Shown: in pieces, positions 1-11,228 of the stretch | How positions within the stretch are numbered: position 1 is the first letter of the stretch | Layout of the letters: each line of letters begins with the position of its first letter | NCBI GenBank assembly: GCA_936440205.1 | Contig: OW387133.1 | Span: 2,942,001-3,006,000 of the forward strand | Direction of reading: 5' to 3' | DNA length: 64,000 nt | Source of the DNA: Lepidonotus clava | Lineage: Eukaryota > Annelida > Polychaeta > Phyllodocida > Polynoidae | Program-made: the position numbers and the translations under genes | The notes under the pieces: model-generated | Seen by the model: the letters and a program-made list of their open reading frames with translations, nothing else | Told to the model about the DNA's origin: nothing | The model's database searches: none

Positions 1-433
1 CATTTCTTAAATTCGAAATATGACATGGACCCCCATCTACACCCCCTGTACATTTATCTCAGTCTAAGTAGTGTATGGAAAGATCACTTTGGTACATGTT
101 GCGTAAATTGTTATTTTTTTCAGGTGACGTCATGAACACCACCTGCCTTGTTTACATGACGTCCCATGCACGACGACGCTTACTAAACAGTTCACCTCTT
201 TTCACTTGGATCTTTACCCGGATTTTTTCACAAAAATGTTATCAATCAGGTATTTTTTGTGTACAATATTAGGACCTAATTGTCATTCTTCAACTAATAT
301 GCTATAGTCCGTTCTTTGCAAAGAGAAATATCACACTTGAAAATTATCAGGACATTGTGTGGAGATTATAATGGCCCTAGTCCCTTAAATTCGACACTAG
401 CACTTGGTGCTTTTTTTTTTTTTTTTTTTACGT
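1..433. other. Unassigned flank left of the foldback element
   Basis: I see no gene. The stretch holds two copies of a short recurrent motif, TTCTTAAATTCGA-like, near positions 4-16 and 384-398, and a T tract at 411-429. The same motif returns beyond the right end of the foldback element and at 10.2 and 11.5 kb. Confidence 0.5.
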
Positions 434-440
434 CAGGGCC

Positions 441-1770
441 ATTTAGTGGGGTTCCTTACGTCTGAAAAAGGGGTCAGGTGTTTTCGGAGGGGTAAAAGCA
501 ATTTGAAGACATCTTTGGAAAGCCCTAGGTCTGCAGTTTTAGAAATGCCACGTTTCCGAAAATTCTTTTTCCCGGAAACATGTTTTTTGACCCGTTTCCA
601 TGGCAACCATAGCATTTTATGAGGAAATCATAAAATCATCAATAAATCAGAAAGTATTTATGATGGAAGGGTCATATTTTCACCCAAGGGAGGTATCTAT
701 TTTGGGCAAATGACAAATATGTGAATTTGACCTTGACTCAAGGTCAAGGTCACATTTTGGAAGGTCAAATCTCAAAATTGCATGAAAATTGGGAATCTTG
801 CCTATCGGTTACCTTGACAACATACCTTTCTTGAATAAGGATCGAATAGAAACACTCCATAAACTTTGTACACATGAGCCCCTTTCACTTCATGGCAAAA
901 AATTGAACTCAGTTATCATGGTTGCCATGGTAACCAAGGGATAAGCGTGTTTCAGGGAGGTGCAATAATGTTTTTTCATAGACTCTCTTTACAGATATCA
1001 CAAATCCAAATTATCAATAAGTCAAAAGGTATTCATGGTAGGAGTGCCATATTTTCACCAAAGGTAGATATCAATTTTGGGCAAATGTCAAAAATGTTAA
1101 TTCGACCTTGAGTCAAGGTCAAGGTCATGTTTTTCAAGGTCAAATATCAAAAGTGGCATTAAAATCAGGAATTTTGATTATCAGTTACCTTGACAACACG
1201 TGTTTCGTAAATAAGGATCAAATTGAAACACTCCATAAACTTTGTACACATGAGCACCTTTCATTTCATAGCAATATTTTGAACCAAGTTACCTTGGTTA
1301 CCATGGTAACCAAGGGATAAACATGTGTTTCAGGGAGGTTGAATAATGTATTTTCATAGACTCTTTGTACAGAGTTCAAAAACCTAAATTACAAATAAGT
1401 CAAAAAGTGTTAATGATGGAAGTTTCATATTTTCACCAAAGGTAGATATCAATTTTGGGCAAGTGATAGATTTACAAATTTGACCTTGGGTCCAGGTCAA
1501 GGTCATGTTTTAGAAGGTAAAATCTCAAAATTGGCATGAAAATAAGATATTTAGACAATCAGTTACCCTGAAAACACATTTTTCTTGAACTAGGATCAAA
1601 TTGAGACATTCCATAAACTTTTTGGACATGAGCATCTTTAATTTCATAGCTATAATTTGGGCCCAGTTATCATGGTTGCCATGTAACCAAGGGATAAACA
1701 TGTGTTTCAGGGAGGTTGAATAAGAATCTTTCATAGACTCTTTTTACAGAGTTTACCAACCCAACTGTCC
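441..1770 (+). repeat. Left inverted arm, three ~370-bp tandem units
   Basis: Units begin near 628, 997 and 1379 with an (A)ATCAATAAGTCAAAA-like phrase. Each then carries a paired TCAAGGTCAAGGTCA block, a GTTGCCATGGTAAC-type palindrome and the phrase AGGGATAAACATGTG. The first two units keep the palindrome intact (921-934 and 1297-1310); the third is decayed. The outer ~190 bp has no tandem copy. Confidence 0.85.
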
Positions 1771-2022
1771 ATGGGTATTATATAGCCAAGAATCATGACA
1801 GAAATTTGGGAGCTACCATGATGGCTATCTCTTGTGGTCCCACTCCACTCCCCCAAGGGCATGGTGAAGCAATGAAGAGGTGGAAACAGTTATGGTCCAT
1901 GAGACTTTAGAATTATGGAGAATTGACTCTTTTTCATTATTTCACAGGTAGTTTCTCCTCATTGAACAAGATATGTAGTGTAGGAAATAATTTCATTCTA
2001 ACCAATTACTGTTTCATTTAGA

Positions 2023-2404
2023 CTTAAAGGGAGCCAAAAGCAATGTTCGGTCAAAATTTGAAAGAATTTTGCAAACACAAATAACTACCAAAATATATTC
2101 TAAGAGTCTAACTTTAGCCATTGGTGCAGTATAAATCATGATAAGTAACTATAACTTTAATTGAATTCAATAATACTCATGCCATTTATGTCTCAAGGCA
2201 GCAATGTTTGTAAACAAAGCAACTTTGGTGGGTCACCAAAATTGACTGAGGGGAAGTTTTAATTTATTTCAATGTAATTCAAGTCTGTATTCACAGTCTA
2301 TATTTTACTACAAGCCTGGGTTGTGGCAATAGAATACAATGTCATTTCAATAGTTAACAGAATTTGCAAAAATTTGACCCTACATTGCTTTTGGCTCCCT
2401 TTAA
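2023..2404. mobile_element. MITE-B copy 1 (TTAA-ended)
   Basis: The ends are perfect inverted TTAAAGGGAGCCAAAAGCAATG and its complement (over 20 bp, of which the first 12 are TTAAAGGGAGCC). It has no coding capacity. A second full copy lies at 48490-48825 and a decayed fragment at 37226-37463. TTAA at both edges suggests a piggyBac-like target, which is inference. Confidence 0.85.
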
Positions 2405-2635
2405 CATAACATATTCTTAAAATACATGGATGGATTAATCATTATCATGTTATACCTATATCTCAGTGTCCTCTGAGCCATTTGGGCACTTGTACTGGGC
2501 TGTTTGTATGACAACTAAAAGTTTGTCACACAAAATCAGCATCATGACTATGGTGAACTTGAGTAAGACTCATCAAATTCATCAGAGTAGATGTTTCAGT
2601 TTGTTTTCAAACATTCTAATTTTAGCTTATCTCTG

Positions 2636-3006
2636 CCCAGCCAAGGTGTGATGTAACAGTCACGTTATGCAACCATGTTTTTTGGTTTGTCTGTTACTTA
2701 CTAAAATGTCACATAACTGTTACATTATTTTTCTGTGAGGTTGAGACCTAATCAGGGCAGAATGTTGTAATGTTCTGGTGAGGTTAGGTCAAGATCAAAT
2801 CAAAATAGAATGTCATGGTGACATTCTGACTAGGTGAGTTCTAGTCCTGACTTAAACAGAACGTTGTTGTGACCTGCAACAGTTGGTTGCAGCAACATAA
2901 TTGGGAGTCATCAAAAGAACTTCACTGTAATCTAACAATGTGAAATAACAAGAATCAATCTAGAACGTTACTGCAACATTATTATAACATCATATCTTTG
3001 GCTGGG
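2636..3006. mobile_element. MITE-A copy 1
   Basis: It starts CCCAGCCAAGG and ends in the complement, TTTGGCTGGG. The body shows the family hallmarks: a GTCTGTTACTTACTAAAATG-like phrase near one end and a CATCAAAAGAACTTCACTG-like phrase near the other, separated by repeated ATTATAACATT words. About ten copies of this family lie in the window. Confidence 0.85.
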
Positions 3007-3479
3007 TGTAGTCTTAAGGGTTCAAAGTAAAAGGATAATTAGCAGTGTTTGCAAACAGGCTGATATCACTGTCCTAATCCTTATCAAGATGTCCTATGGT
3101 ATACCCATACATATAACCTAGGCAGCAATACAATATGTCGACTATAATAATATAAAAAGGCCTTTTATCATTTTTTTTGGATTTATGAAATAATTGTATT
3201 GCCTTTTTAAGAGTAGGGCTTTATGCCCATTTGTTTGTGAAAGTAGGCTGAGTCCCCCCAGCTAAGAATGTGACATCATACTGATGTCATAGACATCATC
3301 ATCAGTTGCATCACAGTTACATTGCAGGTGGACATCTCTATGATGTGAAAAGTGAGGACTCCATTTGATATCTCAAAGACATGTGTGATGTCATATTATG
3401 GCTATTCCTAGCTTAGTCACCTAAAAGAATCATTTTCAATAATTCATCCTGCTAATCCCTCAAGGGCCCTGCCAACCTC
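3007..3479. other. No gene seen
   Basis: AT-rich single-copy-looking sequence in the centre of the foldback element. I find no long frame, tandem repeat or convincing inverted repeat. Confidence 0.5.
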
Positions 3480-4310
3480 ATGTCCCATTGGAGTATGATT
3501 TGGACTACAACTAAATTACAAATCTCTGAGATTTCCCAATAAAGTATAGTTTATACTACACCTTATTGGTACTTTTTAAATAAGATAGGAACTACATCTT
3601 AGTCAGACCTTTATGCAATGTCCAATTAAAGTGTGGTTTGCACTATACTTTAACTAGGCATTTCTGTGAAGTCCCCTTTAAGTGTGGTTTTGACTATACC
3701 TTAACGGTGCATTTCTGCCATGTTCCATTTGGTGTGGTTAGTAGTGTACTATTCAAGTGAGATAATGACTGCACTTAATTCAGATGTTTTTGTAACATAC
3801 TATTCAAGTGAGGTTGCAACTGCATTTCACTTGGATGTCTCGGTGCACCTTATCCACACATTCTCTTCTTCTCTAACAAGAAATCTCTGTTTTCTTCTTG
3901 AAGAGCAATTCCAGAGAATTCTCCTGTTCTCTGGTAGTTTAGAGAATGAGAATTCCTTTCCCTTAAATAGGCTCAAATTCTCTATTTTCATGGAGAAAGA
4001 GTTTTCATTCTCTATTCTCAGGATAGAAAGAATTCTCAGTCTTTCTTTACAGAGAATGAGAATTTCTTGATGCTTAAGAAGAGAGGTTTAGAGAATTTCT
4101 TGTTAGAGAAGAAGAGAACATGTGGATAAGTTGCTCTGTGATGTAATAGTCAAGTGAGATTGTGAGTGCATTTCGTTTGGACATTTCTGTGACATACTAT
4201 TCAAGTGAGGATGTAACAACACTTCTTATGGACATCTCAGCAACATACTGTTCAAATGAGGATGTAATATCACTTTATTTGGACATTTATGTGATGACTA
4301 GAACCTATCA
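3480..4310 (+). repeat. Degenerate ~55-60-bp minisatellite
   Basis: Repeating phrases of the form CATACTATTCAAGTGAGG followed by TTTGGACATTTCTGTGA occur about every 55-60 bp between roughly 3600 and 4300. Older, more diverged units lie at the left. The array is split by a 280-bp MITE. A 116-codon frame across it is only the repeat read in one frame. Confidence 0.7.
3850..4129. mobile_element. 280-bp MITE inserted in the minisatellite
   Basis: Near-perfect terminal inverted repeats of about 40 bp: it begins TTATCCACA and TTCTCTTCTTCTCTAACAAG, and ends in the complement. The interior is rich in AGAGAATGAGAATT-type words that can also pair with each other. No coding capacity. Confidence 0.8.
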
Positions 4311-4361
4311 ATATTGGCATTATGACACCATGTTGGTGTTGGGTTCTGACTTTCCCATAAA

Positions 4362-4864
4362 ATCCCCCATGGGGGCCCAGGGTAAGGGGTTCCATCGGGA
4401 GCCTCCTGGGAAGAATGTATCCCCAGCAGTCCCTTGCTGTCTGTAGAAGGGGACAAATGGGGAGACCAGACTCGGTAGCTCAATTGGTAGAGTGCCCGCT
4501 TCAAGTCTGGGATGTCTTGGGATTTATCCCTGGCCAAGTCACACCAAAGACTTTAACAATGGCAGTGGTAATTGCTTGCCTGGCACTCGGTATAATGCAA
4601 GAACCACGAAACATGACTGGTTGGCCCGGTGTGAGTATAGTAGGACTGGGTTGGGTATTGTGTGGGCCTGTCACATGATATCTCAGTGTGGCAGCACTAT
4701 AAAGAGGGCATTGGGTCCCACTGCTACAAATAGGCACCTCATTTCATAGATTTGGTCACCGCCCCTGTGGCGTAAAACAAGCTGAAAAGCTTTACCTTGT
4801 GCAGTCTGGTAAAAGAACCCTAAAGGGTCGGCCGGACATTGAACTACCCCCACAAACAAACAAA
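4362..4864 (+). mobile_element. tRNA-derived SINE with extra 5' module
   Basis: An A-box-like TAGCTCAATTGG at 4476-4487 is followed about 30 bp on by a decayed B box (4519-4530). Then comes a conserved-looking core (GACTGGTTGGCCCGGTGTGA at 4615-4634, GTGGCAGCACTATAAA at 4687-4702) and a (CAAA)n tail at 4852-4864. The core resembles that of broadly distributed metazoan SINEs, from memory. The ~100 bp before the tRNA part (CCCCCATGGGG to GGGGAGACC) is homologous to the start of the other SINE family at 14.6 and 26.2-27.5 kb. The B box no longer fits the consensus, so it is probably inactive. Confidence 0.8.
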
Positions 4865-5209
4865 TCCCCATAAAATGATGTTATTACAAGGTGATTTTAC
4901 AGGGAAGTGTCAACCAACCAAAAATTTACCATCGTATGACTTCCCAAACCTTGAAAATATGTTAATCTGCTAAAATGTGAGGAAATTCCTTCACCTTAAC
5001 ACCACACATCTTCACTGTTGCTGGCATCTGCCTCTCAGGGCCAATGGGTGTGGGGTTGGGCAGGGATGGGTCAACAGCAGTTTGATGAATGGTGAATCTA
5101 CAAAATTTATCTAAATATCTCAATGATTACAGCAAATCAACCCCCTTATCATTGCACACTGCCTTCACTTGTGCATAAGAATGTACATTGGGCAGGGACG
5201 GGTAGTGTG
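4865..5209. other. No gene seen
   Basis: Single-copy-looking sequence with two short similar phrases (TTGGGCAGGGATGGGT near 5055 and TTGGGCAGGGACGGGT near 5189). No coding signal. Confidence 0.45.
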
Positions 5210-5559
5210 TTAACCCCTTAGACCCCAATCTGGCCGTAGCCACCCGAGGGTGTACCCCCAAATCTGGCAGTGACCGGCCAGAAAAATGGCTGTATTTCCA
5301 TATTTTTCCATATTTTTCCAGGGAGAACACTTTGAAAAGCATAAAACATACAAAAGTGGCCAATATATCGTTTAAAAGCTGATTAAATTTCATTTCCAAT
5401 ACTTCAAACCACATTCCTATAATTCAATCTAATATCTGTTGGCCTTTCTTTGAACATCTTCCATTACAAAGAATTTAGGGAAATCCATAAGGGAATGCCT
5501 GGAAATCCTGGGGAAATCCAGAAATGCATAAATGCATCCTGTGGGGTCTAAAGGGTTAA
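5210..5559. mobile_element. 350-bp TTAA-ended MITE (MITE-M)
   Basis: Terminal inverted repeats TTAACCCCTTAGACCCCA at the left and TGGGGTCTAAAGGGTTAA at the right. The interior has no coding capacity. Only one copy is seen here. Confidence 0.8.
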
Positions 5560-6034
5560 GGGGTGTGGGAGTTGCTTTGCTTTGCTTACGCTCGAGAGGG
5601 AGACAAGATGAGAATAGGACACATTTTCATCAACATTTCAAAAAGAACACCATGTCAAGCCCCCCAATGTGTCCTGGATGAGCTCTGCCCTCCTAAAATG
5701 GATAGGAATGGCAATAATTCAGTATTCAGTATTTATTCAGATTTTTTATAATTACAATATAATTAAGTACAGTATATTGTTTTACAATAAGTAAACTGCT
5801 AGCTCTAAATTCTAAGTCTAAATTTAAGTTTTGAACCTAAACAGAAATCTGGAACCTTTCTGTCTCCATGTCAATGGAATGACAATATAGAATTGACATT
5901 CTAAATAAGGCCATTTTCAAGTAGAATAGAATGTTTAGTTCAGGTTTAATGCATTGTACATTACAAGATCAAGTATGTTGGGTTCTAAAGAACCCAAAAG
6001 CTCGGTCTTATTCCCTTTGTTCAATAACAGCTGA

Positions 6035-6086
6035 AAGAGAGGGAGAGGGAGAGGGAGAGGGAAAGGGAGAGGGAGAGAGGGAGAGA
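6035..6086 (+). repeat. (GGGAGA)n microsatellite
   Basis: About eight slightly imperfect GGGAGA units. It is read as GEGEGEG in one frame, which explains a short chance frame here. Confidence 0.9.
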
Positions 6087-6093
6087 TTTATTG

Positions 6094-6190
6094 GAGAACA
6101 AAACACCAGCATATGTTTAATATGACCGCCCCCAGTGGAAGAAGGGGGTATTCCCGACATAGTTACAGTCTATTTTTAGAATATCGTAAT
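6094..6190 (+). repeat. ~95-bp direct repeat, copy 1
   Basis: Shares ACCAGCATAT, AATATGACCGCCC and AGTCTATTTTTAGAATAT with 6713-6807 in the same order and orientation, at roughly 80 per cent by eye. Confidence 0.7.
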
Positions 6191-6712
6191 GTATCTGATT
6201 CATGATTTGGTTGATATGAAAATTGTTTGAATCCCATAAAGATCCTATGTTCAAACCTACACTCTTTGAATAGACCCTTCTCCACATCCCGGCAACCCGT
6301 CACGGTCCAGTGGAGGTAGGACAAACAAACCCACGTGGTGGGGACAGCACGACACCTGATTGGTGGGGGGTGATTACATGATGCTGATAAGGAGCTGAGG
6401 AGCTCTCCCATTGGCTAACAGTTAAATCAAAACTTTTATTATTGAAAAATATTTATAAAATACAACACTTACATTTACAGACACAATCTTTACATAAAAA
6501 AAGATCAGATTCTGAACTGTATGGCCATTGTCATGGGATTCTTCAAACTTTTATAGCTAAAAAGTTATAGGAAGTTTAATATAGCCAATTTACATATGCT
6601 CAAAGAGAGAAAACCCCAAGGCTTGTCTGGGTAGCCCTTCTTTGGTCGAGTTTCACACTAGGTGGCATGGTCCGGAAAATTATTTATTACCATATCCCCC
6701 TGGTGAGAGACT

Positions 6713-6807
6713 GAAGAACCAGCATATTTTTTTAATATGGCCGCCCTCATGGGGAAAGGGGGTGTTCCTGACCTAGTTATAGTCTATTTTTAGAATATTA
6801 TTATGAC
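6713..6807 (+). repeat. ~95-bp direct repeat, copy 2
   Basis: Partner of 6094-6190. The pair is about 620 bp apart, either a local duplication or two relics of one element family. Confidence 0.7.
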
Positions 6808-7689
6808 ATCATTTCATCAATCTCCAGGTAACGCCTTTTTTATGCTAATTTTTACGCCCTCAAGGCATTTTCTATGAGAAAACGATCACTCTCTGACCAG
6901 GTTCACAATACCACCGATACGCACGGTGTCCCCCCCTCCGCTGGTTACCAGTGACCTCTGCTATCTCCCTACAGATATTTTTTGCTGGTTCCAGCAGTTT
7001 GGGACAACCTAAGACTCCTATGTATAGGACTATCGACGTTATCGACTTGGCAAAAACAGAGAAAAAGACACTTTTACCATCTCCCTTGATATTAGTTTCT
7101 ACAGCATACGTTACAGCCCCCTGGGAACTTTCTTCCTTTACATTGAATCACAAATTACTTAGTACCTCATGAATCTTGAAGATCAGTAAATCCAGCACAT
7201 TTTGAGTGTTTCATGCATCATAACCACACATTTGTGCCTCCATCTCATATATGGGATGAGGAAGGGTGGAGTTAAGGAGGGTTGCTGGGGCTTATGATCT
7301 GCCTAACTATTATTGGGACCAGTGAATGGATGTGGATTTCACTGAAATATCTAAAGAAATACAGTATTTACAAGCAAATGACTTGCCCTTGATGAGTTAT
7401 TACATCCCTAGAACCATTATGAATATCTTTTAAATCCTGAAAATCAGTATACATACTGAACTTTTAGAAGTTTCATCACCACATACATTTTTACTGTGTC
7501 ATTAGGATCTTTCTTGTGTGCCTATGGTTGAAGTGGGAAGGTGGGAGGTGGAGGTGTGCTGGGATAGCGGGGAGCTTTCCCCATAGTCAGAAAACCAGGG
7601 ATTTGAAAATCAGTCTTAAAATCATAAAAACTCTCTTTTATACCAAGAAATTAGTAAATTCACTAACTTTTCACCAATCCTTGCCAAAG

Positions 7690-9248
7690 TATGACACTTG
7701 AAACATGGTATCCCTTGGTTACCATGGCAACCATGGTAACTGGGAAGTTTCAATTTGATCCTAGCTCAAGAAACATGTGTTTATAAGGTAAGTGATAGTC
7801 TAAATTCCCGATTTTCAAGCCAATTTTGAGATTTGACCTTGTACAACATGACCTTGAACTTGACCAAAGGTCAAATTTGTATATTTATCACTTGCCAACA
7901 GTCAATATTTACATTTGGTGAAAATATGAAACTTCCATCATTCATAGATAATTTGGGTTTTTGAACTCTGTAAAAAGAGTCTATGAAAAAACTCTATTCA
8001 ACCTCCATGAAACACATGTTTATCCCTTGGATACATGGCAACCATGATAACTGGGCTCAAATTATAGCTATGAAATGAAAGGTGCTCAAAAAGTTTATGG
8101 AATGTCTCAATTTGATTCTAGTTCAAGGAAAATGTATTTTCAGGGTAACTGATTGTCTAAATATCTTATTTTCATGCCAATTTTGAGATTTTACCTTCTA
8201 AAACATGACCTTGACCTGGACCCAAGGTCAAATTTGTATATCTATCACTTGCCCAAAATTGATATCTACCTTTGGTGAAAATATGAAACTTCCATCATTA
8301 ACACTTTTTGACTTATTTGTAATTTAGGTTTTTGAACTCTGTACAAAGAGTCTATGAAAATACATTATTCGACCTCCCTGAAACACATGTTTACCATGGT
8401 AACCAAGGTAACTTGGTTCAAAGTATTGCTATGAAATGAAAGGTGCTCATGTGTACAAAGTTTATGGAGTGTTTCAATTTGATCCTTATTTACGAAACAC
8501 GTGTTGTCAAGGTAACTGATAATCAAAATTCCTGATTTTAATGCCACTTTTGATATTTGACCTTGAAAAACATGACCTTGACCTTGACTCAAGGTCGAAT
8601 TAACATTTTTGACATTTGCCCAAAATTGATATCTACCTTTGGTGAAAATATGGCACTCCTACCATGAATACCTTTTGACTTGTTGATAATTTGGATTTGT
8701 GATATCTGTAAAGAGAGTCTATGAAAAAACATTATTGCACCTCCCTGAAACACGCTTATCCCTTGGTTACCATGGTAACCATGATAACTGAGTTCAATTT
8801 TTAGCCATGAAGTGAAAAGGGCTCATGTGTACAAAGTTTATGGAGTGTTTCTATTTGATCCTTATTCAAGAAAGGTATGTTGTCAAGGTAACCGATAGGC
8901 AAGATTCCCAATTTTCATGTAATTTTGAGATTTGACCTTCCAAAATGTGACCTTGACCTTGAGTCAAGGTCAAATTCACATATTTGTCATTTGCCCAAAA
9001 TAGATACCTACCTTTGGTGAAAATATGACCCTTCCATCATAAATACTTTCTGATTTATTGATGATTTTATGATTTCCTCATAAAATGCTATGGTTGCCAT
9101 GGAAACGGGTCAAAAAACATGTTTCTGCGAAAAAGAATTTTCGGAAACATGGCATTTCTAAAACTACAGACCTAGGGCTTTCCAAAGATGTCTTCAAATT
9201 GCTTTTACCCCTCCGAAAACACCTTTCGACATAACAGACCCCACTAAT
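7690..9248 (-). repeat. Right inverted arm, three full and one partial ~370-bp unit
   Basis: Inverted counterpart of the left arm. Units turn over near 9048, 8672, 8305 and 7940. The innermost unit (about 7690-7960) has no partner in the left arm, so the arms differ in unit number. Intact GTTACCATGGTAAC palindrome at 8766-8779, and related forms at 7714-7728 and 8388-8403. Confidence 0.85.
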
Positions 9249-9269
9249 TTCTTAAACTCGACAGGGCCA

Positions 9270-10350
9270 CATGAATGGTAATTAAAAAGGGAAGTTCTCT
9301 TTGTTTGAGGGCCTATATAAGAAATATCGAAAGATCCCTCTCCCAACCCCCTGTATTCAATTGGCTGAAAACAAGAGGGAGGGGTTCGCTATGTATTGTT
9401 CAGATGCATTTATTCATATATTTCTTTTTTGATTAATCGTACTGTATGCTTAACAGCCTTTCATCTTTCTGATATATGGTATATATATACTTGAATGGAA
9501 ATTCTAAATATCATACCAAAATATTGAATTCAATGTGGTCAATCTCGTCGGAAGATCGGAATAACAGAAATGATCAAATTTACAGCGGGCTTTTAAGGCC
9601 TTCAAAGTGAGTCCAGACTTGACGTGATTACCCATTATTGGTCGTACTCAGGTAACGTGACCCGCTTTGTCCCATAACAAACTCCGCTGGGTCCCGCAGA
9701 CATCAAACGCCACACACCAGCGCACGACGGGCACCAGCGACCCCCACAGACGACATTTGTCGGGAATGTACCCGGCGCGCGCCCTTTTGTTGTCATCGTA
9801 GCAGGCCGGGAACCAGCCGTATCAGGTGACCGGATGCGGATACCGACAAAGGAAAGGCGGGTAAAACATCTGGCCGCCTTTGGAGTAGGGGACTAGGGGT
9901 CGGGGATTGGGGGGGGGGGGATCTTTTGTTTGGGTTTCATGCTATTTTCAAGGGAGGAAGGTGTAAATCCATATTCGACAATTTTTTTTGGATAATATGG
10001 TATAGGCCTATATCATAAGTATGCCTTTACTAAAATAGTGTATACCATGCAATTATGGGAATTAAAAGACCCTTGAAATTGACAGGGTGACATGTTCTTT
10101 TTTCCTTGCGACATGAGGCTTATAGTGACATGACCAGAAGAATAAATGGAATGACATTGACCATTTCTTAACTTCGACATGTAGGCCTAACATGTGAAGT
10201 CCTTGAAATCGACATACCCCATCTAACCACCCCCCCCCCCCCCCCAACCCACAAAAAAGAATCGTAGGGAAGGGTTTTAATTTATTTATTTATTTTAATT
10301 TATTATAATCTTTTGGGTAATTAGTTGCAATATGACGATGTCGCCAAGAT
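9270..10350. other. No gene seen; GC-rich patch 9640-9870
   Basis: The patch 9640-9870 is rich in CpG (CCCGGCGCGCGCCC near 9770-9783) against an AT-rich background and could be regulatory, but it holds no frame of note. G and C tracts lie at 9910-9920 and 10230-10243. Two copies of the TTCTTAACTTCGACA-type motif occur at about 10165 and 10200. Confidence 0.45.
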
Positions 10351-10507
10351 CAGTGGCGGATCCAGGAATTTGAAAGGGGGAGGGGGCACGCTATTGAAAA
10401 ATTACCTTTGGGCAGAATTTTACATTAAAAAGTTCAAATTTGGCCAAAAAAAGGGAGAGGGGGCGCGCCTCCCTGTCCCCCCTTTCCCCCCCTTAAATCC
10501 GCCACTG
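10351..10507. mobile_element. hAT-like MITE (MITE-K copy 1)
   Basis: Ends CAGTGGCGGATCCAGGA and TCCGCCACTG are inverted repeats of the kind common in hAT-derived MITEs of invertebrates. The interior is G- and C-run rich. A related copy lies at 58547-58743. Confidence 0.8.
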
Positions 10508-10860
10508 GATATGTCACACGTATATTAGAGACAAAATCCTTTGTCACATGCACTAAATTGCCAATTTATCACTCTTTTATGTGAATTATTTGTAATATCA
10601 CAATATCATCACGCTGGTATCACAGATCATGTCGTCCTGTGAAATGTCTCCTTAAGTATCTTCCTGGGATAGGTATGTGACCTGTTAAACGCTGTTAAAA
10701 TCTGTAAAAACATATTGCTGCCAATATGGGTATTAATGATGTTCACCTTCACTCATCTCATTTCATTAATTAGCAATAAGATGTTGATTTGTATTATTAT
10801 CTGTACCATGGAAGAACTTACTGTGTTAGAATTGGTCAAAATAAAAATTTAAAAAAAAAA
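10508..10860. other. No gene seen
   Basis: AT-rich, with an A tract at about 10849-10860. Nothing else recognised. Confidence 0.45.
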
Positions 10861-11220
10861 GATGTGGGAGGATTGGACCCTACCCAGGTCTGTCAGAATA
10901 CCCTTAGCCTGCTGTTTTAATGTCACATGGCGTGAGATGGACCAATCAGTGGGGGCGACACAACCGGGGGTAGGGGGTGTGGAATGGACCAATCAGCGGG
11001 GTCGACACAGCCATGTGTCGGCGCGGCTGGGGGTTAGCCTCACTTTGGTGTTCATCAAGCCTCACTTTGGCGTTCATTGAACTCTCGGGACTCGCGAGAT
11101 CCCGCGCCTTTGTCTTATTAAAGGCGACAAAGCATTGGAAAGGGGCATGGATCGCCACCCTGACTGACAAGTTGACAACCCCACGATTAGGGGCCATTTA
11201 ATGACGACTGAAAGAACAGG
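10861..11220. promoter_or_regulatory. Promoter-like CpG-rich patch with paired CCAAT boxes
   Basis: Two identical GGACCAATCAG elements (10939-10949, 10986-10996) sit in a short tandem duplication. They are followed by two copies of CCTCACTTTGG, then CTCGCGAGA at 11091-11099, a near match to the TCTCGCGAGA promoter element. CpG density is high against the flanks. I see no start codon with a credible exon downstream, and a MITE begins at 11229. This is inference from motifs only. Confidence 0.4.
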
Positions 11221-11228
11221 AGGACAAT

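Larger units (their letters stand above)
5560..7689. other. Centre of the foldback element, no gene seen
   Basis: No frame in this 2.1 kb looks coding. It holds a GGGAGA microsatellite and a ~95-bp direct duplication (6094-6190 and 6713-6807). A CCAAT-like CATTGGCTAAC sits at about 6410. Confidence 0.5.
434..9269. mobile_element. Foldback-type DNA element with long tandem-repeat arms
   Basis: Two long inverted arms (about 441-1770 and 7690-9248) face each other across ~5.9 kb. Each arm has a short unique outer part with the same sequence on both sides (for example CTAGGTCTGCAGTTTTAGAA on the left and its near-exact complement on the right), followed by tandem ~370-bp units. This is the architecture known from foldback elements. 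An 8-bp direct repeat CAGGGCCA at 434-441 and 9262-9269 may be the target duplication, but it overlaps a motif that recurs elsewhere, so this is uncertain. I find no transposase-like frame in the centre, so it looks non-autonomous. A1, B1, a SINE and two further MITEs have inserted in the centre. Confidence 0.75.

Noticed and set aside
4476-4530. tRNA gene on the plus strand
   Set aside because: The B box is decayed and the sequence runs into a SINE core.
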